Positions 1 through 7,091 of a DNA stretch of 35,103 bases are shown piece after piece. The notes beneath the pieces were generated by a model. The model had not been told where the DNA came from and made no database searches. It saw only the letters and a list, made by a program, of their open reading frames with translations. Made by a program: the position numbers and the translations under genes. How positions within the stretch are numbered: position 1 is the first letter of the stretch; every line of letters starts with the position of its first letter. The DNA comes from Burkholderiales bacterium (GTDB lineage: Bacteria > Pseudomonadota > Gammaproteobacteria > Burkholderiales > Casimicrobiaceae), in the NCBI GenBank assembly GCA_025352105.1, contig JANXUB010000091.1, positions 1 through 35,103 on the forward strand, written 5' to 3'.

Positions 1-253
1 TGATTGTCAAAGAGTACGTACAGAGCACGCGTGGCAAGCTGACGATGCACTTTCTGCCCGGTTACGCGCCCGATCTCAATCCTGATGAGCTGGTGTGGAG
101 CCATGCCAAGCGCAGCGCCAGCAAACGCGGCCCCCTGAAGACGGGCGAGAAAATGAAGGCGCGCGTGGATGAAGAGTTGACCAAAATCAAAGAAAACCCG
201 TCTTTGGTCAAACAGTTCTTTAAACATCCTAGTGTCTCTTATATTTCTGACTT
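1..253 (+). mobile_element. 3' end of an IS630-like insertion sequence
   Basis: The element is defined by the transposase fragment. Its right boundary must lie at about 235-265, between the last transposase codons and the first recognisable HsdS residues (APSRARR). IS630 elements duplicate a TA dinucleotide on insertion. Several TA steps lie here, and without the left end the exact boundary and terminal repeat cannot be fixed. Confidence 0.6.
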
Positions 254-257
254 ATGA
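3..257 (+). CDS. IS630-family transposase, C-terminal fragment (cut by window edge)
   Basis: The reading frame is open from the window edge to the TGA at 255-257. It encodes the C-terminal end of a DDE transposase of the IS630/Tc1-mariner type. The segment LPGYAPDLNPDELVW is the conserved block carrying the last catalytic acidic residue (NPDE...W). It is followed by the basic region and short tail usual for IS630 transposases. The first part of the protein lies outside the window, so intactness cannot be judged. The gene ends exactly where homology to HsdS begins, so this is the 3' end of an IS inserted into hsdS. The internal ATG at 45 is not a real start. Confidence 0.85.
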   Translation: MVKEYVQSTRGKLTMHFLPGYAPDLNPDELVWSHAKRSASKRGPLKTGEKMKARVDEELTKIKENPSLVKQFFKHPSVSYISDL

Positions 258-1312
258 GTAAAGGGAAAGACGCACCGAGTAGGGCGCGTCGGCTCGTGCG
301 TGCGAACGACATACTTTTCGCGACCATTCGTCCTACCTTGCAACGAATTGCCATCGTGCCCGACCACCTTGATCAGCAGGTTTGCAGTACAGGCTACTTT
401 GTACTTCGCCCGTTGGCAGAGCTAAATCATCGATTCCTTTTCTATTGGCTTTTCACGCCAGCTTTCATGGATGAAATGGAGTCGCTGCAGAAAGGCGCGA
501 GCTACCCCGCAGTCAACGACAGCGATGTTCGCGAGCAATTCATTTCGTTTCCGCCGCTCGTCGAACAGCAGCGCATCGTCGGCATCCTCGACGAAGCGTT
601 TGACGGCATCGCCACCGCCAAAGCCAACGCCGAAAAGAACCTCCAAAACGCCCGCGCCCTATTCGAAAGCCACCTGCAATCTGTTTTCACGCGGCGGGGC
701 GATGGATGGATTGACCAACCACTTGACGCCATAGCTGTGATCGTGAACGGCTTTGCATTTAAAAGTGGTGACTTTTCGCAAAACGGGGCCGCCAAGTGCG
801 TAAAAATTACAAACGTCGGTATTCGGGAGTTTGTTTGCGATTCTGACGGCAAGTTGCCTGCGCATTTCATGCGTGAATACTCTGGGTTTGCCTTACGTTC
901 CGGCAGCATAGTGATGGCATTGACGAGAACCATCATCGCGGGTGGACTGAAGGTCGCTGTTGTTCCAGAGGAGTTTGATGGTGCGCTTTTGAATCAGCGC
1001 GTTGCTGCGATTCTTCCCCGCGAAAACCTAGTATCGCCCTCGTTTCTCTTTACGTATTTGTGTAGCCAGAACGTTGTGGACTACGTAAAAGATCGTGTCA
1101 ACACACTGATGCAACCGAACCTTTCTATCGTTGATCTACGCGCAATGCCGACGCCCTTTCCAGCGATGCACGAACAGCGCCAAATTGCAGATCGAATTGC
1201 GTTGCTGCGGGACGAAACCCAACGCCTCGAATCCCTCTACCAGCGCAAACTCACCGCGCTCGACGAACTGAAAAAATCGTTGCTGCATCAGGCGTTCAGC
1301 GGGGCGCTGTGA
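254..1312 (+). pseudogene. hsdS: Type I restriction-modification specificity subunit HsdS, 5'-truncated by IS630
   Basis: HsdS supplies the two DNA target-recognition domains (TRDs) of a type I restriction-modification complex. The 352-residue product starts inside TRD1: NDILFATIRPTLQRIAIVP and STGYFVLRP are typical of the second half of a TRD. The central conserved region follows (PPLVEQQRIVGILDEAFDGI, about residues 100-120), then TRD2 (about 158-320). The end is the C-terminal conserved helix with MHEQRQIADRI and KSLLHQAFSGAL. Normal HsdS proteins are about 400-450 residues, so roughly the first 60-100 are missing. A stop at 248-250 closes the frame directly before the ATG. The loss coincides with the IS630 end. 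A shortened product could be made from ATG 254, but full two-half specificity is unlikely. Confidence 0.8.
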
Positions 1313-1318
1313 TCGGCC

Positions 1319-1343
1319 CCCTCTCCCGCAGCGCGGGAGAGGG
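1319..1343. repeat. REP-like palindrome after hsdS
   Basis: Perfect 11-bp arms CCCTCTCCCGC and GCGGGAGAGGG are separated by AGC, six bases after the hsdS stop. A related palindrome lies at 1405-1425 in opposite context, so the two could pair as a larger structure. There is no T-run, so this is more likely an intergenic palindromic repeat than a classic terminator. Confidence 0.7.
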
Positions 1344-1404
1344 TTGGGGTGAGGGCGGTTGAATAGCGCAGCAAAGTTGGTGCCCCGAGCCACGGCCCTC
1401 CGCA

Positions 1405-1425
1405 CTCTCCCGCGCTGCGGGAGAG
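1405..1425. repeat. Second copy of the REP-like palindrome
   Basis: CTCTCCCGC-GCT-GCGGGAGAG is a perfect 9-bp inverted repeat. It belongs to the same family as the palindrome at 1319-1343, with flanking GAGGG/CCCTC sequence in the reverse arrangement. Confidence 0.65.
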
Positions 1426-1458
1426 GGAACCTGAATGGCGCTTTGCGAGTGTCACGTG

Positions 1459-1487
1459 CTGGATTCCCGCTTCGCGAGAATGACGAC
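1459..1487. repeat. Dispersed CTGGATTCCCGC...GAATGACGAC repeat
   Basis: A short palindromic repeat that also appears at 6977-7003, 7056-7086, 17817-17847 and 17899-17930. The shared form is CTGGATYCCCG...CGAGRATGACGAC. This copy is single; the other four occur as inverted pairs. Confidence 0.65.
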
Positions 1488-1493
1488 GATAAC

Positions 1494-1607
1494 GGCTTTT
1501 CCATGAAATGACCGCTGCACTGGGGGTAGCGCCTGTATTCTCAAATAATCAACAATCGCATAAATCGGCCATTAGCCCCTACGCAACAAGGCATTCAATG
1601 GAAAGCT
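1494..1607. repeat. MITE-like element, copy 1
   Basis: About 114 bp bounded by imperfect inverted repeats: left GGCTTTTCCATGAAATGACC, and right end complementary to AGCTTTCCATTGAATGCC. Aligned without gaps to copy 2 (offset 7341), the 100 bp from 1510 match at about 65 positions. Agreement is best in the two terminal 30 bp. It has no coding capacity. It lies between the hsdS remnant and the fic gene. Confidence 0.65.
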
Positions 1608-1755
1608 GATCAAATTTACGGGACGTTATTGCGGTGAAAAACGCCGTGCGCGCAACCTGTCGCCGAAACCGAAAAACCGCGACATAAACCAGTCGACTTG
1701 ACAAATAACTTGACTCACACTTGACGTGCTGTTGCCTGTTCGTTAGCCTTCCCAA

Positions 1756-2769
1756 ATGGCTTACGTCCCGCATTTCGTCATCAGCCCGGCGCTGCTCAAT
1801 GAGGTTGAGCGGGTGGCGGCGTTGCGCGAGCGGATTCAGAGCGCGGCGGTGGATCTGGCGTGGATTCCGGCGCTGCAAAAGGACACGCGAACGCGCAACG
1901 TGCATGCGTCCACCGCCATTGAGGGCAATCCGCTGACGCTGGATCAGGTGCGCGCGCTCGACGATGGCCGCGAGCTTTCGCGCGCGGGCGCACGGCCTAA
2001 ACGCGAGGTGATCAACTGTTTCGCCGGGCTGCGTTACGTTGAAAAAAACGTGATGACTGAGACGATCAGGCAGGATGACGTGCTGGAACTGCACCGCATT
2101 CTGGCTGGCGAAGTGATGGATCAGGGCGAGGCAGGGCGCTACCGAATGATTGGCGTGCGCGTGGGCGACTATCCGCCACCGCCAGCGGATGCGGTGTCCG
2201 GCCTGATGTTTGAACTGCTGACGTGGTGGAACACGGCTGCTTTGAAGCTCTCCCCGATGTTGAGCTCTGCGATCCTGCATCACCGATTTGAGTCAATCCA
2301 TCCGTTCGCCGATGGCAATGGCCGCACCGGGCGGGCGTTGGCGCTGTGGGAGCTTTATCGGCGCGGCTTCGACACGCATCACATCTTTTCGGTGGATGAG
2401 TTTTATTGGGAAGACCGCCCGCGCTATTACGCGGCCCTCGACGCCGTGCGTCACGCGGGGGACGATTTGAGTGGCTGGCTGGAATATTGTGCCGAGGGTT
2501 TGCGCACGACGCTTACGCGCGCGTGGCTGCGCATCCAGACGATTCAAGGCGGCGCTTCGGGCGCGCAGAAGCTCGCGCTGCGCCCACGGCAGGAGCAACT
2601 GCTGCACCTGCTGCGCGACCACGGCAGCATGGCCCCGAACGAGATATGGTCCGCACTGAGCGTGTCGCGACAGGGGGCGATGGATTTGTTGCGTCCGCTG
2701 ATCGCGGCTGGGCTCGTTGAAAAAGTGGGTGGGGCAAAAACTGGGCATTATGTTTTGAAGAATGTATGA
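1756..2769 (+). CDS. Fic-domain protein AMP-transferase (class II-like) with C-terminal helix-turn-helix
   Basis: Fic enzymes transfer AMP, or another nucleotide part, to a hydroxyl of a target protein. The full active-site motif HPFADGNGRTGR is at residues 182-193. The N-terminal STAIEGN at 52-58 fits the inhibitory helix motif (S/T)xxxE(G/N), so the enzyme is probably self-inhibited by an N-terminal helix. The region after about residue 265 (RPRQEQLLHLLRDHG... SVSRQGAMDLLRPL) resembles a winged helix, common in Fic proteins of about 340-370 residues. ATG 1756 is the only good start; no strong ribosome site is seen. The gene sits between hsdS and hsdR. Fic or Doc genes are often found inside type I restriction loci, but a role in restriction is not shown. 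Confidence 0.92.
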   Translation: MAYVPHFVISPALLNEVERVAALRERIQSAAVDLAWIPALQKDTRTRNVHASTAIEGNPLTLDQVRALDDGRELSRAGARPKREVINCFAGLRYVEKNVMTETIRQDDVLELHRILAGEVMDQGEAGRYRMIGVRVGDYPPPPADAVSGLMFELLTWWNTAALKLSPMLSSAILHHRFESIHPFADGNGRTGRALALWELYRRGFDTHHIFSVDEFYWEDRPRYYAALDAVRHAGDDLSGWLEYCAEGLRTTLTRAWLRIQTIQGGASGAQKLALRPRQEQLLHLLRDHGSMAPNEIWSALSVSRQGAMDLLRPLIAAGLVEKVGGAKTGHYVLKNV

Positions 2770-2795
2770 AGCGGTGCGATTCGTCATTGACCAAG

Positions 2796-2824
2796 TTGCC
2801 AAAATTAACCCACTAGGTTAAAAT
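2796..2824 (+). promoter_or_regulatory. Promoter of mqsRA
   Basis: TTGCCA (2796-2801) and TAAAAT (2819-2824) are separated by 17 bp and lie just before mqsR. The MqsA-type operator occupies the spacer. Transcription would start at about 2831, almost at the mqsR ATG (2833), implying a leaderless or nearly leaderless toxin message. This was inferred by eye. Confidence 0.5.
2806..2820. promoter_or_regulatory. MqsA-type operator TAACC-N5-GGTTA
   Basis: The perfect dyad TAACC-CACTA-GGTTA matches the AACCT-N-AGGTT palindromes bound by MqsA in E. coli. It lies between the -35 and -10 elements of mqsRA, as expected for autorepression by the antitoxin. The downstream MqsA keeps the N97 and R101 DNA-contact residues. 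Confidence 0.75.
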
Positions 2825-2832
2825 CGATTCGA

Positions 2833-3129
2833 ATGGAAAAGCGTACGCCGCATTGCAAGCTCTCCATCGTGAAGGCTTTGGTCAACGCCGGTCAGGTGCG
2901 AGCGACGTTTTCTGCGTTGAGCGGCGCTGCCGCGCTGGGGCTGGACTTCGATGAGATGCTTGCGGTGGTGAATGCGTTGACCGCGAAGGACTTTTACAAA
3001 AGCATGACAACGCACGCCGATCATGCGCTCTGGCAAGACGTCTATCGGCCAGCGACTGCGGCGGGGCCGGTGTATTTGAAACTGACAGTCATTGACGATG
3101 TGCTGATTGTGTCGTTGAAGGAGTTATGA
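2833..3129 (+). CDS. mqsR: MqsR family toxin (mRNA interferase)
   Basis: 98 residues, the same length as E. coli MqsR and clearly related (MEKRTPH start, DFYKSMTTHADHALWQDVYRP core, DDVLIVSLKE end). MqsR is a RelE-fold ribosome-independent endoribonuclease cutting mRNA mainly at GCU. Residues reported as important in E. coli are present at the same numbers: K56, Q68, Y81 and K96. Toxin precedes antitoxin, as in the classic mqsRA order. The stop overlaps a possible ATG of mqsA by four bases, so the genes are co-transcribed and probably translationally coupled. The toxin looks intact. Confidence 0.95.
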   Translation: MEKRTPHCKLSIVKALVNAGQVRATFSALSGAAALGLDFDEMLAVVNALTAKDFYKSMTTHADHALWQDVYRPATAAGPVYLKLTVIDDVLIVSLKEL

Positions 3130-3131
3130 AC

Positions 3132-3533
3132 ATGAAATGCCCCAACTGTGCGAAGGCAAATCTGGTGCGCGACACACGCGACCTGCCCTATGCGTACAAA
3201 GGCGAGTCCACCGTCATCGCTGCGGTGGCGGGTGACTATTGCCCAGCCTGTGACGAGTCCGCGCTCGACGCGGCGGAATCGGCGCGAGTGAGTCGATTGA
3301 TGCTGGATTTCAACAAGGCGGTGAATGCCGAATCGGTCGATCCCGCATTCATTGCGAACGTGCGAAAGAAACTCCTGCTGGACCAGCGTGAGGCCGCCGA
3401 GATTTTTGGAGGTGGGGTGAACGCGTTTTCACGCTACGAGAACGGCAAGACCAAGCCGCCGCTGGCGCTGGTGAAGCTCCTGAAAGTGCTGGACCGGCAT
3501 CCCGATTTGCTGGCCGAGGTGAAGGCGGCTTGA
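3132..3533 (+). CDS. mqsA: MqsA family antitoxin, zinc-binding N-terminus and HTH C-terminus
   Basis: Neutralises MqsR and represses its own promoter. The N-terminal domain has the zinc ligands C3, C6, C37 and C40. The C-terminal Xre-type HTH carries GGGVNAFSRYE with N97 and R101, numbered as in E. coli. Start choice: ATG 3126 overlaps the mqsR stop but lies only 2 bases after the AAGGAG at 3118-3123. ATG 3132 has an ideal 8-base spacing and gives the conserved MKCP N-terminus, so 3132 is preferred. Length 133 residues, close to the usual 131. hsdR begins 25 bases after the stop. Confidence 0.95.
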   Translation: MKCPNCAKANLVRDTRDLPYAYKGESTVIAAVAGDYCPACDESALDAAESARVSRLMLDFNKAVNAESVDPAFIANVRKKLLLDQREAAEIFGGGVNAFSRYENGKTKPPLALVKLLKVLDRHPDLLAEVKAA

Positions 3534-3558
3534 TGCCCGTCGCCTGGACTGTACGCTG

Positions 3559-6000
3559 ATGAACGAAGCCGAAACCCGCGCTGAACATATCGACCCGCAG
3601 CTTGCAGCGGCGGGTTGGGGCGTGGTCGAGGGTAGTCGCATCCGGCGTGAGTACGAGATTTCGCCGGGACGCATCGAAGGCGCGGGACGACGCGGCAAGC
3701 GGGTGAAGGCTGATTACGTCCTTGAATATCGCAACACCAAGCTGGCTGTGGTTGAGGCGAAAGCGTGGGATTTGCCGCTGACTGAGGGCGTGGCGCAGGC
3801 CAAGGATTACGCGGGCAAGCTCTCCATTCGATTTACGTATTCGGCGAATGGTCAGGGCGTGTACGGCATCGATATGGACACCGGCGCGGAAGGCGAGCTA
3901 CCGCAGTTTCCGACGCCGGACGAATTGTGGGATCGCACGTTTGCGGTGGCGAACGCGTGGCGCGATCGGTTTGCGGCGGTGCCGTTTGAGGATCGCGGCG
4001 GTTACTTTCAAGGGCGGTATTACCAGGACATCGCGGTGGAGCGCGTGTTGCAGGCGGTGGCAGACGGGCGCGAGCGCATTCTGCTCACGCTGGCAACGGG
4101 CACCGGCAAGACCTTCATTGCGTTTCAGATTGCGTGGAAGCTGTTTCATAGCCGCTGGAACCTGAGTCGTCAGCCCGTGCGCAGGCCGCGCATTCTGTTT
4201 CTTGCTGATCGCAACATTCTGGCGAATCAGGCGTTCAACGCGTTCTCGGCGTTCCCTGAGGATGCATTGGTGCGGATTGCGCCCGATGACATCCGCAAGA
4301 AGGGAAAAGTCCCGAAGAACGGCAGCATTTTCTTCACGATTTTTCAGACGTTTATGAGTGGTGGGGAAGCCACCCACTCCATTCGTGGTGAGCCCGTCGA
4401 ACCACTAGGTGGCAACCACATCCCTCTACGGCCGCAGGGCGGCCGGCAAGGATACTTCGGCGACTACCCGCCCGATTTCTTCGACTTCATCATCGTTGAT
4501 GAATGTCATCGCGGTGGCGCGAACGACGAGAGCAGCTGGCGTGACATCCTGAATTATTTTTCGCCCGCTGTGCAGCTGGGTCTGACCGCGACGCCGAAGC
4601 GAAATGACAATGTGGATACCTACGCTTACTTCGGCGAGCCGGTGTTCACGTATTCGCTGAAGGACGGCATCAACGATGGCTTCCTGACACCGTTTCGCGT
4701 GCGCCAAATTGCGACGACGCTCGACGATTACGTTTACACGCCAGATGACACGTTGATTGAAGGCGAGATTGAGGCGGGCAAGCGCTACGAAGAGAAAGAC
4801 TTCAACCGCATCATCGAAATTCGCGAGCGTGAAAAGAAGCGCGTCGAGATTTTCATGAGCGAGATTGACCAGCGTGAAAAAACGATTGTGTTCTGCGCCA
4901 CACAGACACATGCGCTCGTGGTGCGCGACTTGATCAACCAGATGAAATCGAGCAAGGAACCTGGCTATTGTGAGCGCGTAACAGCGAACGACGGCGCGAT
5001 CGGTGAAGAACATTTGCGCAATTTTCAGGACAACGAGAAAACGATTCCGACGATCCTGACGACCTCGCAAAAGCTCTCCACTGGCGTCGATGCCCGAAAT
5101 GTGCGCAACATCGTGTTGATGCGCCCGGTGAACTCAATGATCGAGTTCAAGCAAATTATCGGGCGTGGAACGCGGCTGTACGACGGCAAGGATTACTTCA
5201 CGATTTACGACTTTGTGCGGGCGCATCATCATTTCAGCGACTCGGAATGGGATGGCGAGCCGATTGGTCCGGAGTTATGCAAAACGTGTAACCACTCGCC
5301 TTGTGTGTGCGTCAAGGAGCCTCCGGTACCTTGCTATCTCTGCGGCAAACAGCCTTGCGAATGCAGGAAAGAACCTTGCCCAAAATGCGGTCAACGCCCT
5401 TGCGTGTGCAAAGCAAAGGCCAAGGTCATACTCGCCGACGGTAAAGCGCGCACCATCCGGCACATGATGTGCACGAGCTTCTGGCATCCGGACGGCACAC
5501 CGATGTCGGCGCAGCAATTCATGGAGCTGCTGTTCGGCAAGATTCCTGAATTCTTCGCGGATGAAGAAGCGCTGCGCACGATGTGGAGCACGCCGTCGAC
5601 GCGCAAGAAATTATTGGAAGGGCTTGCGGAAAAAGGTTTCGGCAGAGATCAACTGCTCGAGATGCAGACGATCATTGACGCGGAAAAGAGCGATCTCTTC
5701 GACGTACTCGCACACGTTGCCTATGCCACGCCTGCGTTGACCCGCGAAGAGCGCGCGCATCGTGCGCAATCGCTGATCACCGGGCATTTTGGGGACAAAC
5801 AGCGGGCCTTCCTAAACTTCGTCCTTGCGCAATACGTAAGCGTTGGGGTGCAAGAGCTGGATCAGGAAAAACTCAACCCGCTTCTGCGCTTGCGCTATCA
5901 CGACTCGCTGGCGGACGCAGTCGCCGATCTGGGTCGGCCCGAGGATATTGGCAACGCGTTTGCAGGTTTTCAGCGCTACCTGTATCAACGGCAGGTTTGA
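3559..6000 (+). CDS. hsdR: Type I restriction endonuclease subunit R (HsdR, EcoEI-like)
   Basis: Motor and nuclease subunit of a type I system. The nuclease motif is D52...E66-A-K68. The helicase has Walker A ATGTGKT (179-185), DECH (314-317), TAT (343-345) and QIIGRGTR (532-539). After the motor comes a cysteine-rich segment, residues 574-617, with three regular CxxCx4CxC units, then an EcoEI-R-type C-terminal region. Residues 271-298, between helicase motifs Ia and II, are absent from the family pattern as I know it and read like a translated palindromic repeat (SIRGEPVEPLG). The frame is open throughout. With HsdS truncated and no HsdM in view, activity depends on genes outside the window. 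The last 128 bases overlap the convergent SDR gene. Confidence 0.95.
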   Translation: MNEAETRAEHIDPQLAAAGWGVVEGSRIRREYEISPGRIEGAGRRGKRVKADYVLEYRNTKLAVVEAKAWDLPLTEGVAQAKDYAGKLSIRFTYSANGQGVYGIDMDTGAEGELPQFPTPDELWDRTFAVANAWRDRFAAVPFEDRGGYFQGRYYQDIAVERVLQAVADGRERILLTLATGTGKTFIAFQIAWKLFHSRWNLSRQPVRRPRILFLADRNILANQAFNAFSAFPEDALVRIAPDDIRKKGKVPKNGSIFFTIFQTFMSGGEATHSIRGEPVEPLGGNHIPLRPQGGRQGYFGDYPPDFFDFIIVDECHRGGANDESSWRDILNYFSPAVQLGLTATPKRNDNVDTYAYFGEPVFTYSLKDGINDGFLTPFRVRQIATTLDDYVYTPDDTLIEGEIEAGKRYEEKDFNRIIEIREREKKRVEIFMSEIDQREKTIVFCATQTHALVVRDLINQMKSSKEPGYCERVTANDGAIGEEHLRNFQDNEKTIPTILTTSQKLSTGVDARNVRNIVLMRPVNSMIEFKQIIGRGTRLYDGKDYFTIYDFVRAHHHFSDSEWDGEPIGPELCKTCNHSPCVCVKEPPVPCYLCGKQPCECRKEPCPKCGQRPCVCKAKAKVILADGKARTIRHMMCTSFWHPDGTPMSAQQFMELLFGKIPEFFADEEALRTMWSTPSTRKKLLEGLAEKGFGRDQLLEMQTIIDAEKSDLFDVLAHVAYATPALTREERAHRAQSLITGHFGDKQRAFLNFVLAQYVSVGVQELDQEKLNPLLRLRYHDSLADAVADLGRPEDIGNAFAGFQRYLYQRQV
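4369..4452. repeat. Palindromic repeat inserted in frame inside hsdR
   Basis: This 84-bp stretch encodes HsdR residues 271-298. Its core, ATTCGTGGTGAGCCCGTCGA, followed by a run ending GGTGGCA, is similar to the repeat at 8227-8295 (TTCGCGCTGAGCTTGTCGAA... GGTGGCA). It contains short inverted segments. A multiple of three was inserted, so the reading frame survives. Confidence 0.6.
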
Positions 6001-6883
6001 GTTGATCGGCCACCGCCAACGCTCGTGCGTTGGCACTTCCGACGTGGGTCGGCGCTCTCCCTAACCAGTGTCGCAGCGCGAACGTATCGCGCGCACGAGG
6101 CGCATTGTCTTTGCGCATCAGCTCCACATGCCCCCACGACAACGGCGTCAAATGCAGCACGTCGAGCATGTGCGCTGCGACGCGCACGAGCCATGAGGGG
6201 ACTTGCAGCGTGAGGGCCGCGTTCGGTTGGGTTCGTAGCGTTTTCAGGTATTCCCCAAGCGTGTAGCGCGCTTCGCCTCCCAGCTCCACGCTTGCGGGCA
6301 ATGCGTCACGCGGGCAGGCGCAGAGCGCAGCAATGGCCTCGCCGAGATCGCCCACGTCAAGCGGGGCGAGCGCGCTGTTGGCGTCGACCGGTACCAAGTG
6401 AACAGGCCACTGCGCTACGCGGCGCAACCAGCGTGAGCCGAAGCCGTCGACACCATCGAGCAACGACGGGCGCACGATGCACGACGCTCCTCCGGTTCTG
6501 GCGATGGCCGCCTCGCCCGCGAGTTTTGCGGTGAGAAATCCGCTGCTGGCTTTTGCATGGAGCCCAAGCGCGGTGACGTGAATGAATCGCTTTCCTTGTG
6601 CAGCGCACGCTTGGGCGATGGCGGTCGGCGCGTTCAGATAAACATCGGAATAGTTCTCACCCCAGCGTTCACGCAGAATCCCGACGCAATTGACAATGAC
6701 GTCGTATCGCGACACCACGTCCGTCCAGTGCTCCTTACGGGTGAGTCGATGCAGAACGAGCGCGTATTCGTTCGCCGCTTTGGCGTGGCGCGTCCCAACA
6801 TAGACTTCGCAACCATTTGAGGCCAATGCACGAACGACATAGCGCCCGATAAATCCCTTGCCACCCAGCACCAGTGCTTTCAC
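5873..6883 (-). CDS. NAD(P)-binding SDR/epimerase-like protein (NDUFA9-type)
   Basis: Extended short-chain dehydrogenase family, related to the NDUFA9/YfcH-like nucleotide-binding proteins. The N-terminus KALVLGGKGFIGRYVVRAL carries the GxxGxxG dinucleotide-binding motif. NCVGI and TALG follow in the places expected for the Rossmann fold; the usual YxxxK is not clear (FLTAKLAGE is in its place), so the catalytic role is uncertain. GTG 6883 is preferred as start. The frame extends to 6949, but the likely promoter for this strand occupies 6921-6949. The last roughly 40 residues are antisense to hsdR and low in hydrophobic residues, suggesting run-on past a lost stop. Divergent from the GbsR-like regulator. 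Confidence 0.8.
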   Translation of the reverse strand: MKALVLGGKGFIGRYVVRALASNGCEVYVGTRHAKAANEYALVLHRLTRKEHWTDVVSRYDVIVNCVGILRERWGENYSDVYLNAPTAIAQACAAQGKRFIHVTALGLHAKASSGFLTAKLAGEAAIARTGGASCIVRPSLLDGVDGFGSRWLRRVAQWPVHLVPVDANSALAPLDVGDLGEAIAALCACPRDALPASVELGGEARYTLGEYLKTLRTQPNAALTLQVPSWLVRVAAHMLDVLHLTPLSWGHVELMRKDNAPRARDTFALRHWLGRAPTHVGSANARALAVADQLKPAVDTGSAENLQTRCQYPRADPDRRLRPPASRDSASAEAG

Positions 6884-6903
6884 TTTCAGCTCACATTTCT
6901 TAT

Positions 6904-6923
6904 ATTTCTGTCTTGACAGAAAT
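6904..6923. promoter_or_regulatory. Perfect palindromic operator ATTTCTGTC-TT-GACAGAAAT
   Basis: 9-bp perfect arms around TT. It covers the -35 of the plus-strand promoter and touches the -10 of the minus-strand promoter, so one bound dimer could block both. The likely ligand is the GbsR/MarR-type regulator encoded at 7092. Confidence 0.75.
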
Positions 6924-6941
6924 GTATGAAATAAATAGCAT
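6913..6941 (+). promoter_or_regulatory. Promoter of the GbsR-Nudix-DCC operon
   Basis: TTGACA (6913-6918), a 17-bp spacer and TAGCAT (6936-6941). The -35 is a consensus match and lies within the palindromic operator. Confidence 0.6.
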
Positions 6942-6949
6942 AGAGTCAA
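6921..6949 (-). promoter_or_regulatory. Promoter of the SDR gene
   Basis: On the minus strand, TTGACT (6949-6944), a 17-bp spacer and TACATT (6926-6921). It overlaps the opposite promoter almost completely. It leaves a leader of about 30 bases before GTG 6883. Confidence 0.55.
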
Positions 6950-6976
6950 GAAATTAGTTAACGCACGTCCTCGGCT

Positions 6977-7086
6977 TCATTCTCGCTGGAGGCGGGAATC
7001 CAGAGCGTGACCGACGCGAAGCGCAAATATTTGATGCTCCGCAGCGGCCAACAAGCTGGATCCCCGCCTGCGGCGAGGATGACGAC
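6977..7086. repeat. Inverted pair of REP-like elements in the regulator leader
   Basis: The units at 6977-7003 and 7056-7086 are inverted copies of the CTGGATYCCCGCC...CGAGRATGA repeat. They could fold into one long hairpin in the 5' leader of the GbsR-like gene, ending a few bases before its GTG start. Confidence 0.65.
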
Positions 7087-7091
7087 GGGAC

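Noticed and set aside
237..250. Shared 13-mer TCTTATATTTCTG at the IS630 end and near 6897
   Set aside because: The match stops after 13 AT-rich bases, and the second copy is part of a promoter/operator region. Probably chance; not enough to call an IS end there.
1579..2283. Minus-strand frame of 234 codons
   Set aside because: Antisense to the Fic gene with its intact HPFADGNGRTGR motif; a His/Arg-rich shadow frame.
4426..5070. Minus-strand frame of 214 codons
   Set aside because: Antisense to the hsdR helicase motifs; no recognisable domain.
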